Below, piece by piece: positions 24,733-34,144 of a stretch of DNA of 64,000 nucleotides (positions are counted from its first letter, which is position 1; each line of letters opens with the position of its first letter). Made by a program: the position numbers and the translations under genes. The notes beneath the pieces are model-generated. The model was not told the DNA's origin. It saw nothing but the letters and a program-made list of their open reading frames with translations, and ran no database searches. Location: positions 14,371-78,370 of the forward strand of contig CAUSAG010000009.1 in assembly GCA_963529665.1 (NCBI GenBank). The letters run 5' to 3'. This stretch comes from Kingella_B sp963529665. Its GTDB lineage: Bacteria > Pseudomonadota > Gammaproteobacteria > Burkholderiales > Neisseriaceae.

Positions 24733-27700
24733 ATGAATAAAATTTACAAAACAGTCTGGAATGAAACAACCCGCACATGGGTTGCCGTTCCCGAGTTTGC
24801 TCCCGCACAAGGAAAATCATCAAACGGCGGCGTATCCGTATCTTCCGTTGCTGGCGGCAATGCGGTTTCCCGCTTCGGTTTCAAAATGCTGGCAATTTCT
24901 GCTTCTATTGCTATACCTTCTATAGCACAGGTCGCAATGGCAGCGGATGCTCGCATCTCAAACGGATCTGCACCATGGACCGTTGCTATTAGTCCAAGTG
25001 GTAGTGATGTGGGGGGGAATGGTAGTGCTAAAGCTACAGGTAAGAGATCTATAGCTGCTGGTTGGAATGCTAAGGCCGATGGAGAGAACTCAATTGCGTT
25101 GGGGTATGACGCATCCACAGAAACCAACTCGGCAACTTACTACCGAATACAAAATGTTCCTGATAAGACAATGAATAATATCGCGATTGGTAAGCAAGCC
25201 AGATCGGGCGGGTTGCAGACGATTGCATTTGGTCCTGAGTCAGTAGCTTCTAAATCACAGTCCATTGCTTTTGGTTTTGATGCTCAGGCTACGGGAGATC
25301 AGTCTGTAGCACTTGGTGCAAATACTCGTTCAGTAGGCGATTCTTCAATTGCCATCGGTGGTGATGATTTGGATTCGGTAGCATCCACAGTGTATCGAGT
25401 GACTTCTCCATCTGCTGATAATGATGCGTATAACGATACGGCACTGGCCAAACAATATCGAACCTTAACGGGGCAAAACTTGGTTAATTTTACGCCCGGT
25501 AATCGCTATATCGGCACATCTACTGGTCAAGCAGGGGTTGCTGTGGGTGTTTCCTCTAAGGCAGCAGATTTGGCAACAGCAGTAGGTACGAAATCTCATG
25601 CCACGGGTGATTATTCGGCTGCACTCGGTGTAGGGGCAAATGCTACATTGGCCAATGCTGTTGCCTTAGGTGCAGGTAGTACAACTGCAACAAACGCTAC
25701 TGATGTGCCGTCTGCCACAATTGGTGCAATCACCTACGGTGGAGGGACTAGCCCGTTTGCTGGTAGCGGCAAGGTGGTTCCTGGTGACCAAGTTTCTGTT
25801 GGTGCGGCAGGTTTTGAACGCCAAATCAAACATGTTGCGCCAGGCGCAATTACTGCGGCTAGCACTGATGCCATTAACGGTAGCCAGTTGTTCTATGTGG
25901 CTAAAGGTTTACAAGAACAAATTACAGCTACCGGTGGTAATGGTATTCACTTCTACCATGTAAACGGCGCAAATACTGACAATAACTATAATAATGACGG
26001 TGCAACTGGCAGCAAAGCCTTGGCAGCAGGGATTAATGCTAAAGCGGCTGGTGCTAGTTCTGTTGCCGTTGGTAGCGCTGAAATTGCGGAAAAATCTGTT
26101 GTTGGCCAATCGAACTCTGAGGGCGCAGTTGCAATTGGCGATTCCGCTTATGCAGCGGGTCGTCAAGCAGTTACTCTTGGTGCTAGCCGTGCGGAAGAAG
26201 AACAGGCTGTTGCCATCGGCTCTAATGCCCGCTCTAGCGGTAAAGCTTCTATGGCTATTGGTGCGGGTGCAGTGGCTTCTCAAGAAAATAGTATCTCTAT
26301 TGGTTCTAGTGCCAATGCAGCTGGTAATAACAGTGTGTCGATTGGTGCGGATAGTTCTACCGTTGCAGCAGCAGCTGGTTCGGTTGCATTAGGTCATACT
26401 TCTCAGGCTACTCGTGCCGCTATCGATGCGACTAAAGTTCAGGCTAATGCAGCACCTACTGTGGCTAACAATCAGGTTTATGCATTGGCATCAGCTTCTA
26501 ATGCGGATCAAAACAATATTATAGCTACAGTAAAAGGCGAGTTGGGTGCGGTATCAGTTGGTACACAGAATGGTACCCGTCAGATTATTAATGTGGCTGC
26601 TGGTACAGAAGATTCTGATGCGGTGAACGTTGCTCAATTGAAAGCTGTAGCGAATCAGATTACTACACAAGCTATAGCCACAACTCCATTGACCGTAGCC
26701 AACGACGGCAAAGTTACTCCGCCAGCCGCAGCCGACGCAGGCAAACTGGCCACAGCAGGCGACATTGCCAATGCCATCAACAACAGCGGCTTCCAAGCCA
26801 CTGCCGGTGGCAGACTGGCCAGCGGTACTACGGCCACCGCCACTACCGTTAAACCCGGTCAAAAAGTTACCTTTGCTGCCGGTAACGGTTTGACTGTGAA
26901 ACAGGATGTGGACGCTACCAACGGTGACCAGACCTACACTTACGCATTGGATGCTCAAACTGTAGTGCAGAATGCCCAAACCCCGGTGGTGTACACCAAA
27001 GCCGACGGCACGAAAGTATACAAACACACGAATGGCAACTTCTACGATGCACCTAACGGCGCAGGTAACCAAGTAGCCGCCGGCGACGTGATTGCCAGCA
27101 TGCAGGATGCAGCCGGTGACACCACTAAACCGACCACATTGGCCAACGTGAAAGGCAACCTTGCCGATACGAGCAATGCCACCGGCAATCCGAGCGGTAA
27201 CGATCGTGCTACCTTGGCAGCAGGCAACAAAGGCAACAACGCCGCCACCGTTAACGACGTATTGAACGCAGGCTTTAACGTACAAGGCAATGGCGCAGCC
27301 AAAGACTTTGTTACCCATGGCGACACCATCAACTTTGTTAATGGACAAGGCACAGTAGCCAACGTAACCAGCACCAATGGCGTAACCGAAGTGAAATTTG
27401 ACACTCCATTGAGCTATGCTGATGCCGCAGGCAACAACACCACAACACCAAGCAATGCCATAAATCTGGTGGGTAGCGATCCAAGCAAACCCGTTACCTT
27501 GGGCAATGTTGCCGAAGGGGTAAAAGACACCGATGCCGTTAATGTGGCACAGCTGAATGCTGCCAAAACCAAAGTTCAGGCTGCCGATAATAGCCCAGTA
27601 ACCGTAACTGGCACAGGTTCCAGCACCGACCCATATAAAGTAGGTGTGAACACCGTAACCTTAGCACCTGCTACGGGTACGGATACTGGCAAAGTAGCCG

Positions 27701-30207
27701 CACCTGCCACAGGCGATGCAGGCAAACTGGTAACCGCAGGCGATATTGCCAATGCCATCAACAGCAGCGGCTTTAAAGCTACTGCGGGTGGTAACACCAC
27801 AGGCGCAGCACCAACGCAAGAGCTGATTAAAGCAGGCGACACCCTGACATTGAAAGCAGGCAGCGGACTGACCGTAGAACAAACAGGCAGCAGCTTTACC
27901 TATGCACTCAATGCACAACAAGTGGTGCAAGATGCACAAACCCCAGTGGTTTACACCAAAGCCGATGGCAGCAAAGTGTACAAACACACAGACGGCAACT
28001 TCTACGACCAACCTAATGGTGCGGGCACACAAGTGGCTGCGGGTGATGTGATTGCCTCTATGCAAGGTGCAGACGGTGCAACCACCGCCACCCCTGCCAC
28101 CAAAGACCCTGATACAGGCATCATGATCATGGCGGGCGGCACAACGCTGAACAACGTGGCCAGCGCGGGCGACATCACCAACCCAGATAATGCCTACCGT
28201 GCTGTAAACGCTGGCGATTTGAACAACAGCGTGCAAAAACTGGTGAACAACGGCTTCAAGATTGATGCTGATAACGGCACAGCGGACACCGTGAAACTGG
28301 GCGAAACCGTTAAATACGCGGGCGATGGCAACATTGTTACCACCGTAAGCAACAATCAAATCGGCTTCAAACTGGCGAACACCGTTACGATAGGCAGCGG
28401 GACAGGTAGCAACCCCGTGAAAATTGACGGCACAACCGGCAACGTAACAGGCTTGACCAACATCACTTGGGATCCTGCCAATACGCCAATTACCAGCGGT
28501 CGTGCCGCCACCGAAGACCAGTTGTTAGCCGTAGCCAATGCCGCTAATTCTGCTGGCGCAGGCTTCACCATTGCAGGCAACAGCAAAGCAGCGGGTGTAA
28601 CTACTGCGGACGAAACCATTAAAGCGGGCGAAACGCTGAGCATTAAAGGCACAGGCGCAGGCACATTTGCGGATTACGACAGCAGCAACATTCAAACCCA
28701 AGTGGGCGCGAATGGCGAAGTAACCGTGGGTCTGAAAAAAGACTTGAATGTGAACAGCGTTACCGCGGGCAACACCAAAGTGGATAACAGCGGTATCGCC
28801 ATCAATAACCCAGCCGACCCAAGCAAAAATGTGAGCCTAACAGGCAACGGCTTGAACAACGGTGGCAACACTATCACCAATGTTGGCGATGGTGTGAACG
28901 ATACCGATGCTGTAAACATTCGTCAGTTGAAAGCTGCGCAAACCAATGTGAATAATCTCACTAACAATGTGATTGGTACGGACAGGCCTAACCTCACGAC
29001 TTATGACGTGTATGGCAACGTTGCCGACAACCAAAACACCGTTGTTGATGCGATTAAGAAAATGAACACTGGTGGGATTAAATTCTTCCACGTGAATGAT
29101 GGTACAGGCTCGCAAAGCACGGCAGGTACACTCAGCCACCCAGAAGATTCTGCTGCTAAAGGTGCTTATGGCGCAGCTGTTGGTTACCAAGCTAAGGCTG
29201 ATGGAGAAAACAGCGTGGCATTGGGTAAAGGTGCCGAAGCAACTGGTAAAAATTCGATCTCTATTGGTACGGGCAATATTGTTACGGGTATTGGTTCTGG
29301 TGCGATTGGTGATCCGACAACCATTACCGGCAACGGCACTTACACCATTGGTAACAACAATGGCGTGGTGAGCGCAAACGAAGCGGGTGCGTTTGGTAAC
29401 AACAACACGCTGACTGGCGACAACAGCCGTATCGTGGGTAACAGCAACACCGTTACCACCACCGATACGTTTGTGATGGGTAATAACTCCACCAGCAACG
29501 TGGCGAACTCTGTGGTATTGGGCAGCAATGCCAGCGCAAATGCTGCGGCAACCGCATCCAGCGCAGGCACAACCACTTACGCATCCAGCGTGATCAACGG
29601 CACAACCTACAACTACGCAGGCGCAACGCCAACTGGCGTGGTGAGCGTGGGTGATGTGGGCGCAGAACGCCGCGTACAAAATGTTGCCGCTGGTTTGATT
29701 AGCGCAGACAGCACCGATGCCATTAACGGTAGCCAACTGTATGCAACCAATAGCGCGATCAACGCATTGCAAACAGGTGGCGCGGGTATTGTTCAATACT
29801 CTAACGGCAATGCTGCGCCAAATGGTGGCACACCAACCAACCACGTTACTTTGGTTGGCGGCGATAGCAATGCTCCTGTAACCATCCACAATGTTGCCGC
29901 AGGCGTTGCGCCTACCGATGCTGTGAACGTATCGCAATTGCAAGGCGTGGCAGGGCAAATCAACAAAGTGGCTGATGAAGCTGATGCAGGTACTGCGGCT
30001 GCTATGGCTGCTGCGGGCTTGCCACAAGCCTACTTACCTGGTAAGAGCATGGTTGCCGTTTCAGGCAGCACTTATCGCGGTAAACAAGGTTACGCGGTGG
30101 GCTTCTCTGCCATCAACGATGGCGGCAACTGGATTGTTAAAGGCATTGCCACTGGCAATAGCAAAGGCAAATTCGGTGCGACTATCGGCGCGGGTTATCA
30201 ATGGTAA
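24733..30207 (+). CDS. Trimeric autotransporter adhesin (Knh/NhhA-like)
   Basis: 1824 residues, type Vc secretion. The N-terminus MNKIYKTVWNETTRTWVAV is the extended signal peptide region, with cleavage near residue 70 (VAMAA). YadA-head repeats of the GxxSxAxG type run from about residue 75 to 330 and again at about 430-550 and 1475-1600. Necks with STDAINGSQL occur near 380 and 1660. The stalk carries GxxxTDAVNVxQL motifs. The C-terminal anchor (AVGFSAINDGGNW to GATIGAGYQW) is the YadA beta-barrel. The stalk contains a diverged internal duplication. The 5' third is more AT-rich than the stalk, suggesting mosaic origin. It probably forms surface fibres for attachment. Confidence 0.95.
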   Translation: MNKIYKTVWNETTRTWVAVPEFAPAQGKSSNGGVSVSSVAGGNAVSRFGFKMLAISASIAIPSIAQVAMAADARISNGSAPWTVAISPSGSDVGGNGSAKATGKRSIAAGWNAKADGENSIALGYDASTETNSATYYRIQNVPDKTMNNIAIGKQARSGGLQTIAFGPESVASKSQSIAFGFDAQATGDQSVALGANTRSVGDSSIAIGGDDLDSVASTVYRVTSPSADNDAYNDTALAKQYRTLTGQNLVNFTPGNRYIGTSTGQAGVAVGVSSKAADLATAVGTKSHATGDYSAALGVGANATLANAVALGAGSTTATNATDVPSATIGAITYGGGTSPFAGSGKVVPGDQVSVGAAGFERQIKHVAPGAITAASTDAINGSQLFYVAKGLQEQITATGGNGIHFYHVNGANTDNNYNNDGATGSKALAAGINAKAAGASSVAVGSAEIAEKSVVGQSNSEGAVAIGDSAYAAGRQAVTLGASRAEEEQAVAIGSNARSSGKASMAIGAGAVASQENSISIGSSANAAGNNSVSIGADSSTVAAAAGSVALGHTSQATRAAIDATKVQANAAPTVANNQVYALASASNADQNNIIATVKGELGAVSVGTQNGTRQIINVAAGTEDSDAVNVAQLKAVANQITTQAIATTPLTVANDGKVTPPAAADAGKLATAGDIANAINNSGFQATAGGRLASGTTATATTVKPGQKVTFAAGNGLTVKQDVDATNGDQTYTYALDAQTVVQNAQTPVVYTKADGTKVYKHTNGNFYDAPNGAGNQVAAGDVIASMQDAAGDTTKPTTLANVKGNLADTSNATGNPSGNDRATLAAGNKGNNAATVNDVLNAGFNVQGNGAAKDFVTHGDTINFVNGQGTVANVTSTNGVTEVKFDTPLSYADAAGNNTTTPSNAINLVGSDPSKPVTLGNVAEGVKDTDAVNVAQLNAAKTKVQAADNSPVTVTGTGSSTDPYKVGVNTVTLAPATGTDTGKVAAPATGDAGKLVTAGDIANAINSSGFKATAGGNTTGAAPTQELIKAGDTLTLKAGSGLTVEQTGSSFTYALNAQQVVQDAQTPVVYTKADGSKVYKHTDGNFYDQPNGAGTQVAAGDVIASMQGADGATTATPATKDPDTGIMIMAGGTTLNNVASAGDITNPDNAYRAVNAGDLNNSVQKLVNNGFKIDADNGTADTVKLGETVKYAGDGNIVTTVSNNQIGFKLANTVTIGSGTGSNPVKIDGTTGNVTGLTNITWDPANTPITSGRAATEDQLLAVANAANSAGAGFTIAGNSKAAGVTTADETIKAGETLSIKGTGAGTFADYDSSNIQTQVGANGEVTVGLKKDLNVNSVTAGNTKVDNSGIAINNPADPSKNVSLTGNGLNNGGNTITNVGDGVNDTDAVNIRQLKAAQTNVNNLTNNVIGTDRPNLTTYDVYGNVADNQNTVVDAIKKMNTGGIKFFHVNDGTGSQSTAGTLSHPEDSAAKGAYGAAVGYQAKADGENSVALGKGAEATGKNSISIGTGNIVTGIGSGAIGDPTTITGNGTYTIGNNNGVVSANEAGAFGNNNTLTGDNSRIVGNSNTVTTTDTFVMGNNSTSNVANSVVLGSNASANAAATASSAGTTTYASSVINGTTYNYAGATPTGVVSVGDVGAERRVQNVAAGLISADSTDAINGSQLYATNSAINALQTGGAGIVQYSNGNAAPNGGTPTNHVTLVGGDSNAPVTIHNVAAGVAPTDAVNVSQLQGVAGQINKVADEADAGTAAAMAAAGLPQAYLPGKSMVAVSGSTYRGKQGYAVGFSAINDGGNWIVKGIATGNSKGKFGATIGAGYQW
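26683..28079 (+). repeat. Internal tandem-like duplication in the adhesin stalk
   Basis: About 400 bases at 26690-27110 recur about 960 bases later at 27650-28070. Both copies encode DAGKL-x-TAGDIANAIN, GF-x-ATAGG, TPVVYTKADG, KVYKH and QVAAGDVIASMQ. The repeats differ by scattered substitutions, so the duplication is not recent. Confidence 0.75.
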
Positions 30208-30402
30208 TTTGATGTAGTTTAAGCATTCAGGCTGTCTTTAAGGCAGCCTGAATTTTTTTGGCAAATGTTTTCAGGCTGCCTCAGTTTGTTCGCCTTGCTG
30301 CGCACGCATTTTTAGCGAGTAACAAACGCATTGCCCGTGCGTAGGCTTAGGCGTATATTGTTCATTAAAAACAATTACCAACAACAAGCAGGAGACAGAA
30401 AA

Positions 30403-31225
30403 ATGAGCGAGAAAATTTCCCCCAAAGACATCACCGTTTTATCCAGCACCATGTTGATTCCGTTGTGGGCAAAAGCCGTGGAATACGAGCGCCCCGATGC
30501 GCTGCTGCATGACAAAGAAGCCGCGCGGATGCTGGATCTGATCGACTACGACTTCACCCCCTTTGCCAAAGCCAAAGCGTCGCAAGCTGGCTGCTGCGGG
30601 CGGGCGCGGCTGCTCGACGAAATGGCGCAGCGGTTTATCGACGGTCACCCCAATGCGGTGGTGGTGCAGCTGGGCGCGGGTTTGGACGCGCGCTACGAGC
30701 CGCATGGGTCGCCCAAACATTACCGCGTGGTACGACCTTGACCTGCCCGAAGTAATCGACGTGCGGCGGATGCTGCTGCCCGAATCCAGCAACCATTATC
30801 TGGGCGTATCCATGTTTGACGAGAGCTGGACGGACACCGTTGCCGCGCACGACAAGCCCGTGCTGCTGGTGATTGAAGGCGTGCTGATGTATTTTGATGA
30901 AGCGCAGGTGCAGGCGTTTTTCCAAATGGTGCAGCGCAAACTGCCCGGCACGCAGGTGGTGATGGATACGCTGGCTAAAAAAATGGTCGGCAAATCACGG
31001 CATCACGACGCGCTGCGGCAAATGGGCGAAACGCCGCCCGAATTCCGCTGGGGCGTGTGCAATGCAAACGACGTTTTGAAACTCGCGGCGGGCAGCCGCC
31101 TGATTGAAGAAATCGGTCGGAGCAGCATCTGCGCCCCGCGCTATCCCTTTATCCTGCGCCTGCTGCTAAAAACCCGCTGGGGACGCGAAAACCTGGATAT
31201 GCGGCTGATGCGGATACAGCTTTGA
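30403..31225 (+). pseudogene. Class I SAM methyltransferase (LCMT family PF04072), frameshifted
   Basis: Starts at ATG 30403 behind AGGAGAC. Frame 1 encodes MSEKISPKDITVLSSTMLI through VVQLGAGLDARYE (SAM-binding loop), then goes out of frame and stops at 30741. Frame 2 continues RMGRPNITAWYDLDLPEVIDVRR, VLLVIEGVLMYFDE and on to 31225. One extra C at 30700/30701 (GAGCCGC for GAGCGC) explains the break. Restored length is 273 residues, normal for the O-methyltransferase branch of this family. Either a recent inactivation or a sequencing error. Confidence 0.82.
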
Positions 31226-31242
31226 CGGTTTGGAACTTGATT

Positions 31243-31319
31243 CAAGGCAGCCTGAAAATATTTTTTAAATGCCGTTTTAGCTTCGCTGAAACTTGCTTCG
31301 CTCGTTTTCAGGCTGCCTT
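31243..31319. repeat. Extended DUS element
   Basis: An inverted DUS pair encloses GTTTTAGCTTCGCTGAAAC, a motif repeated at 35400 and, in relatives, at 38219 and 53500. It follows the methyltransferase and could terminate it. Confidence 0.5.
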
Positions 31320-31408
31320 GGCATTTGCGCCCGTCGCCGTAATGCAATAGAATAGACATTCTATATTTTGTTCACCGCGCCGCGATGGCATTTTTAAGGA
31401 AAACATAC

Positions 31409-31933
31409 ATGACCACATTCACCCCCCAATCCAGCTACACCAAAGACGAACTGCTTGCCTGCGGGCGCGGCGAACTGTTTGGCGCGGGCAATGCCCAGCT
31501 TCCGCTGCCCGATATGCTGATGATTGACCGCATCGTTGAAATCAACAGCACGGGCGGCAAATACGGCAAAGGCGAAATCATCGCTGAATTAGACATCAAC
31601 CCCGATTTATGGTTTTTCGGCTGCCATTTTGTTGGCGATCCCGTGATGCCAGGCTGCTTGGGCTTGGATGCAATGTGGCAATTGGTAGGCTTTTATTTGG
31701 GCTGGACGGGCGCACCAGGACGCGGACGCGCACTCGGTTGCGCCGAAGTGAAATTCAGCGGACAAGTGTTGCCTAAGCACAAAAAAATCACTTACCACAT
31801 CCACATCAAACGCGTGATGAACAGCAAGCTGGTGCTGGGCATTGCTGATGCAGAAATGAGCGTGGACGGCAAAAAAATCTACGAAGGCAACGGCTTGCGC
31901 GTGGGCTTGTTTACCAGCACGGAAGATTTCTAA
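31409..31933 (+). CDS. fabA: 3-hydroxydecanoyl-ACP dehydratase/isomerase
   Basis: 174 residues (E. coli FabA is 172). It introduces the double bond for anaerobic unsaturated fatty acid synthesis at the C10 stage. Catalytic His73 lies in WFFGCHFVGDPVMPGC and Asp87 in LGLDAMWQLVGFYLGW. AAGGA at 31396 supports the ATG at 31409; eight upstream codons are not needed. It is followed by fabB, as in most FabA/FabB bacteria, but here a DUS terminator and a Correia-like element separate them. Confidence 0.97.
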   Translation: MTTFTPQSSYTKDELLACGRGELFGAGNAQLPLPDMLMIDRIVEINSTGGKYGKGEIIAELDINPDLWFFGCHFVGDPVMPGCLGLDAMWQLVGFYLGWTGAPGRGRALGCAEVKFSGQVLPKHKKITYHIHIKRVMNSKLVLGIADAEMSVDGKKIYEGNGLRVGLFTSTEDF

Positions 31934-31942
31934 AACAACATT

Positions 31943-31985
31943 AGGCAGCCTGAAAACGCCCATCAGCGGTTTCAGGCTGCCTTTT
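31943..31985 (+). terminator. DUS inverted-pair terminator after fabA
   Basis: AGGCAGCCTGAAA and TTTCAGGCTGCCTTTT end in a T run 10 bases after the fabA stop. This may uncouple fabB from fabA. Confidence 0.65.
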
Positions 31986-31986
31986 A

Positions 31987-32090
31987 ATAGTTGATTAAAA
32001 GCGCAATGATACGGCGTTGCCAACACCCTTATGTACTACTCGTACACCGTGGGGATTGCGCCTTGTCTCATTTTTATTTTAATCAACTAT
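31987..32090. repeat. Correia-like miniature element, copy A
   Basis: 104 bases with 14-base perfect inverted ends ATAGTTGATTAAAA / TTTTAATCAACTAT, close to the TATAGTGGATTAA ends of neisserial Correia elements. The core contains GATACGGCGTTGCCAAC, a TGTAC-TACTC-GTACA dyad and GCGCCTTGTCTCATTTT, shared almost base for base with copy B at 37851. It sits 18 bases before the fabB start codon. Confidence 0.85.
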
Positions 32091-32108
32091 ATCTAACAGG
32101 AGACATTT

Positions 32109-33323
32109 ATGAAACGAGTGGTCGTAACTGGCATGGGCATTGTGTCCAGCCTTGGCAACAACAGCCGCGAAGTGCTGGCATCCTTGCAAAACCTAAAATC
32201 AGGCATTTCTTTTGACGAAAGCTACCGCGAAATGGGCTTGCGCTCGCACGTTGCGGGCAACATCAACATTGATTTGAAAGAACACATTGACCGCAAAGTG
32301 CTGCGTTTTATGGGCAGCGCGCCTGCTTATGCCTACATCGCCATGCAAGAAGCCATTGAAAACGCAGGATTAACCGAGGAACAAGTTTCCAATATTCGCA
32401 CAGGCATTGTGGCGGGCAGCGGCGGCGCATCTTCGGCATCGCAAGTGGAAGCGGCGGATGTGTTGCGCGCGAGCGGCATCAAGCGCGTCGGACCTTACGC
32501 CGTAACCAAAACCATGGGATCAACCGTGGCGGCTTGCTTGGCAACACCGTTTAAAATCAAAGGAGTAAATTATTCCATCAGCTCCGCCTGCTCCACTTCG
32601 GCGCATTGTATTGGGCACGCCGCCGAGCTTATCCAGCTGGGCAAGCAAGACATCGTGTTCGCGGGCGGCGGCGAAGAAGTGTCGTGGCAGATGAGCAGCC
32701 TGTTTGACGCAATGGGCGCGCTGTCCAGCAAATACAACGACACGCCGCACACCGCCAGCCGCGCCTACGATGCCAATCGCGACGGCTTCGTGATTTCGGG
32801 CGGCGGCAGCATTTTGGTGCTGGAAGAGTATGAACACGCCAAAGCGCGCGGCGCGAATATTTTGTGCGAACTCACGGGCTATGGCGCAACATCAGACGGC
32901 TACGACATGGTGCAGCCATCGGGCGAAGGCGCGGTGCGCTGTATGCAAATGGCGCTAGCGCAACACGGCGGCAGCGTGGACTACATCAACGCCCACGGCA
33001 CGTCCACCCCTGTGGGCGATACGCGCGAATTGGGCGCTATCCGCGAAGCGTTTGCAGGGCAAACCGTGCCGATGATCAGCTCCACCAAATCGCTGTCGGG
33101 GCACGCGCTGGGCGCGGCAGGCGCCAATGAGGCGATTTATTCCATTCTGATGATGCAAAACGGTTTCGTGTGCGCCAGCGCCAATATTGAAACGCTGGAC
33201 GAGCAGGCGGAAGGCTTGCCGATTGTGCGCGAAAACCGCAACGTGCAGCTGAACGCGGTGATGTCCAACAGCTTTGGCTTTGGCGGCACCAATGCCACGT
33301 TGATTTTTAGCCGCGTGGAATAA
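32109..33323 (+). CDS. fabB: Beta-ketoacyl-ACP synthase I
   Basis: 404-residue condensing enzyme that elongates cis-unsaturated acyl-ACPs made through FabA. The catalytic triad is visible: Cys161 in SISSACSTSAHCIG, His296 in INAHGTSTPVGD and His332 in KSLSGHALGAAGANE. The C-terminal NSFGFGGTNATLIF is conserved. AGGAG at 32099 serves the ATG at 32109, directly after a Correia-like element, so its promoter may lie in or before that element. Confidence 0.97.
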   Translation: MKRVVVTGMGIVSSLGNNSREVLASLQNLKSGISFDESYREMGLRSHVAGNINIDLKEHIDRKVLRFMGSAPAYAYIAMQEAIENAGLTEEQVSNIRTGIVAGSGGASSASQVEAADVLRASGIKRVGPYAVTKTMGSTVAACLATPFKIKGVNYSISSACSTSAHCIGHAAELIQLGKQDIVFAGGGEEVSWQMSSLFDAMGALSSKYNDTPHTASRAYDANRDGFVISGGGSILVLEEYEHAKARGANILCELTGYGATSDGYDMVQPSGEGAVRCMQMALAQHGGSVDYINAHGTSTPVGDTRELGAIREAFAGQTVPMISSTKSLSGHALGAAGANEAIYSILMMQNGFVCASANIETLDEQAEGLPIVRENRNVQLNAVMSNSFGFGGTNATLIFSRVE

Positions 33324-33334
33324 TCCACAGCGAT

Positions 33335-33378
33335 AAAGGCAGCCTGAAAACGTGAAATACCCGTTTCAGGCTGCCTTT
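33335..33378 (+). terminator. DUS inverted-pair terminator after fabB
   Basis: A perfect pair AAAGGCAGCCTGAAA / TTTCAGGCTGCCTTT starts 11 bases past the stop. Confidence 0.68.
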
Positions 33379-33404
33379 CCATTACCCAGCTCAGGAAAAA
33401 CCCC

Positions 33405-33983
33405 ATGACCGATTTTGCCCGACAGCTTCAATTTCTTGCCGATGGCGGCTTTACCCTTGCCGCCCCACGCGCCCGCCAAACCATGACCATTGAACAAATC
33501 CAAGACAATCTTTACGGCTATTTAGACGACTTCGCGCTGCTGGATTTTCGTTTTATCCGCTATCCCGACCAAACCATTACGGCAACGGCAGCCGCAACAG
33601 GGCAGGCGTTTGAATGTTTTGGGTGGTGCGAATTTGGCGCGCTGGCAAGCGATGAGCAGGGGCGCGTGTGGCTGTTGGTATCCGACCGCGAGAGTTTTGA
33701 GCAGCAGGCAAGGGTGCCTGCCAACACCACTTTGGCGCAGTTTGTGGCGTGCTATTGCCAGTTTATTGCCAGTATTTACCGCCTGAAAAGCCAGATGCAG
33801 GCGGCTTGGGACGGCTTGGAAGCGGAGGCAGCGGCTTTGGCGGCGCGGATTGGGCAGATTGAAGCCAACGCCACCCAAGCGGGCAGCTTTTGGGCGCATT
33901 TGGTGTATTTGATTGAGGACGATTATTTTTGCTACCGCTTGCCGTTTGCGCGGTATATGGAAGACGGGCGATGGGGCGGGTAG
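33405..33983 (+). CDS. Hypothetical protein
   Basis: 192 residues, soluble, no signal peptide. Has an alpha/beta N-terminal half (IQDNLYGYLDDFALLDFRFIRYP), a Trp-rich strand (FGWCEFGALASDEQGRVWLLVSD), and a helical C-terminal half with a possible coiled coil (MQAAWDGLEAEAAALAARIGQIEA). No family recognised. Preceded by CTCAGGAAAAACCCC as ribosome binding site. Stand-alone gene convergent with the copper-storage gene. Confidence 0.65.
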   Translation: MTDFARQLQFLADGGFTLAAPRARQTMTIEQIQDNLYGYLDDFALLDFRFIRYPDQTITATAAATGQAFECFGWCEFGALASDEQGRVWLLVSDRESFEQQARVPANTTLAQFVACYCQFIASIYRLKSQMQAAWDGLEAEAAALAARIGQIEANATQAGSFWAHLVYLIEDDYFCYRLPFARYMEDGRWGG

Positions 33984-34081
33984 AGGCAGCCTGAAAGCGG
34001 GTTTTCCTGTTTTCAGGCTGCCGTTGGCTGCGAAAATATGGCGAAACGCCAACCCGCCCGCGCGGCAAAATCCGCACAAAC

Positions 34082-34117
34082 AAAAACCGCGCAGAGATGG
34101 CTCTTTGCGCGGTTTTT
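34082..34117. terminator. Intrinsic terminator, non-DUS
   Basis: AAAAACCGCGCA (34082-34093) pairs perfectly with TGCGCGGTTTTT (34106-34117). The A and T runs make it bidirectional between two convergent genes. Confidence 0.8.
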
Positions 34118-34144
34118 GTTTTAGCCTACGGTTTTCAGGCTGCC

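Noticed and set aside
28837..30027. 396-codon minus-strand open frame inside the first autotransporter
   Set aside because: Repetitive Ile/Val/Cys-rich product antisense to adhesin repeats; a shadow.
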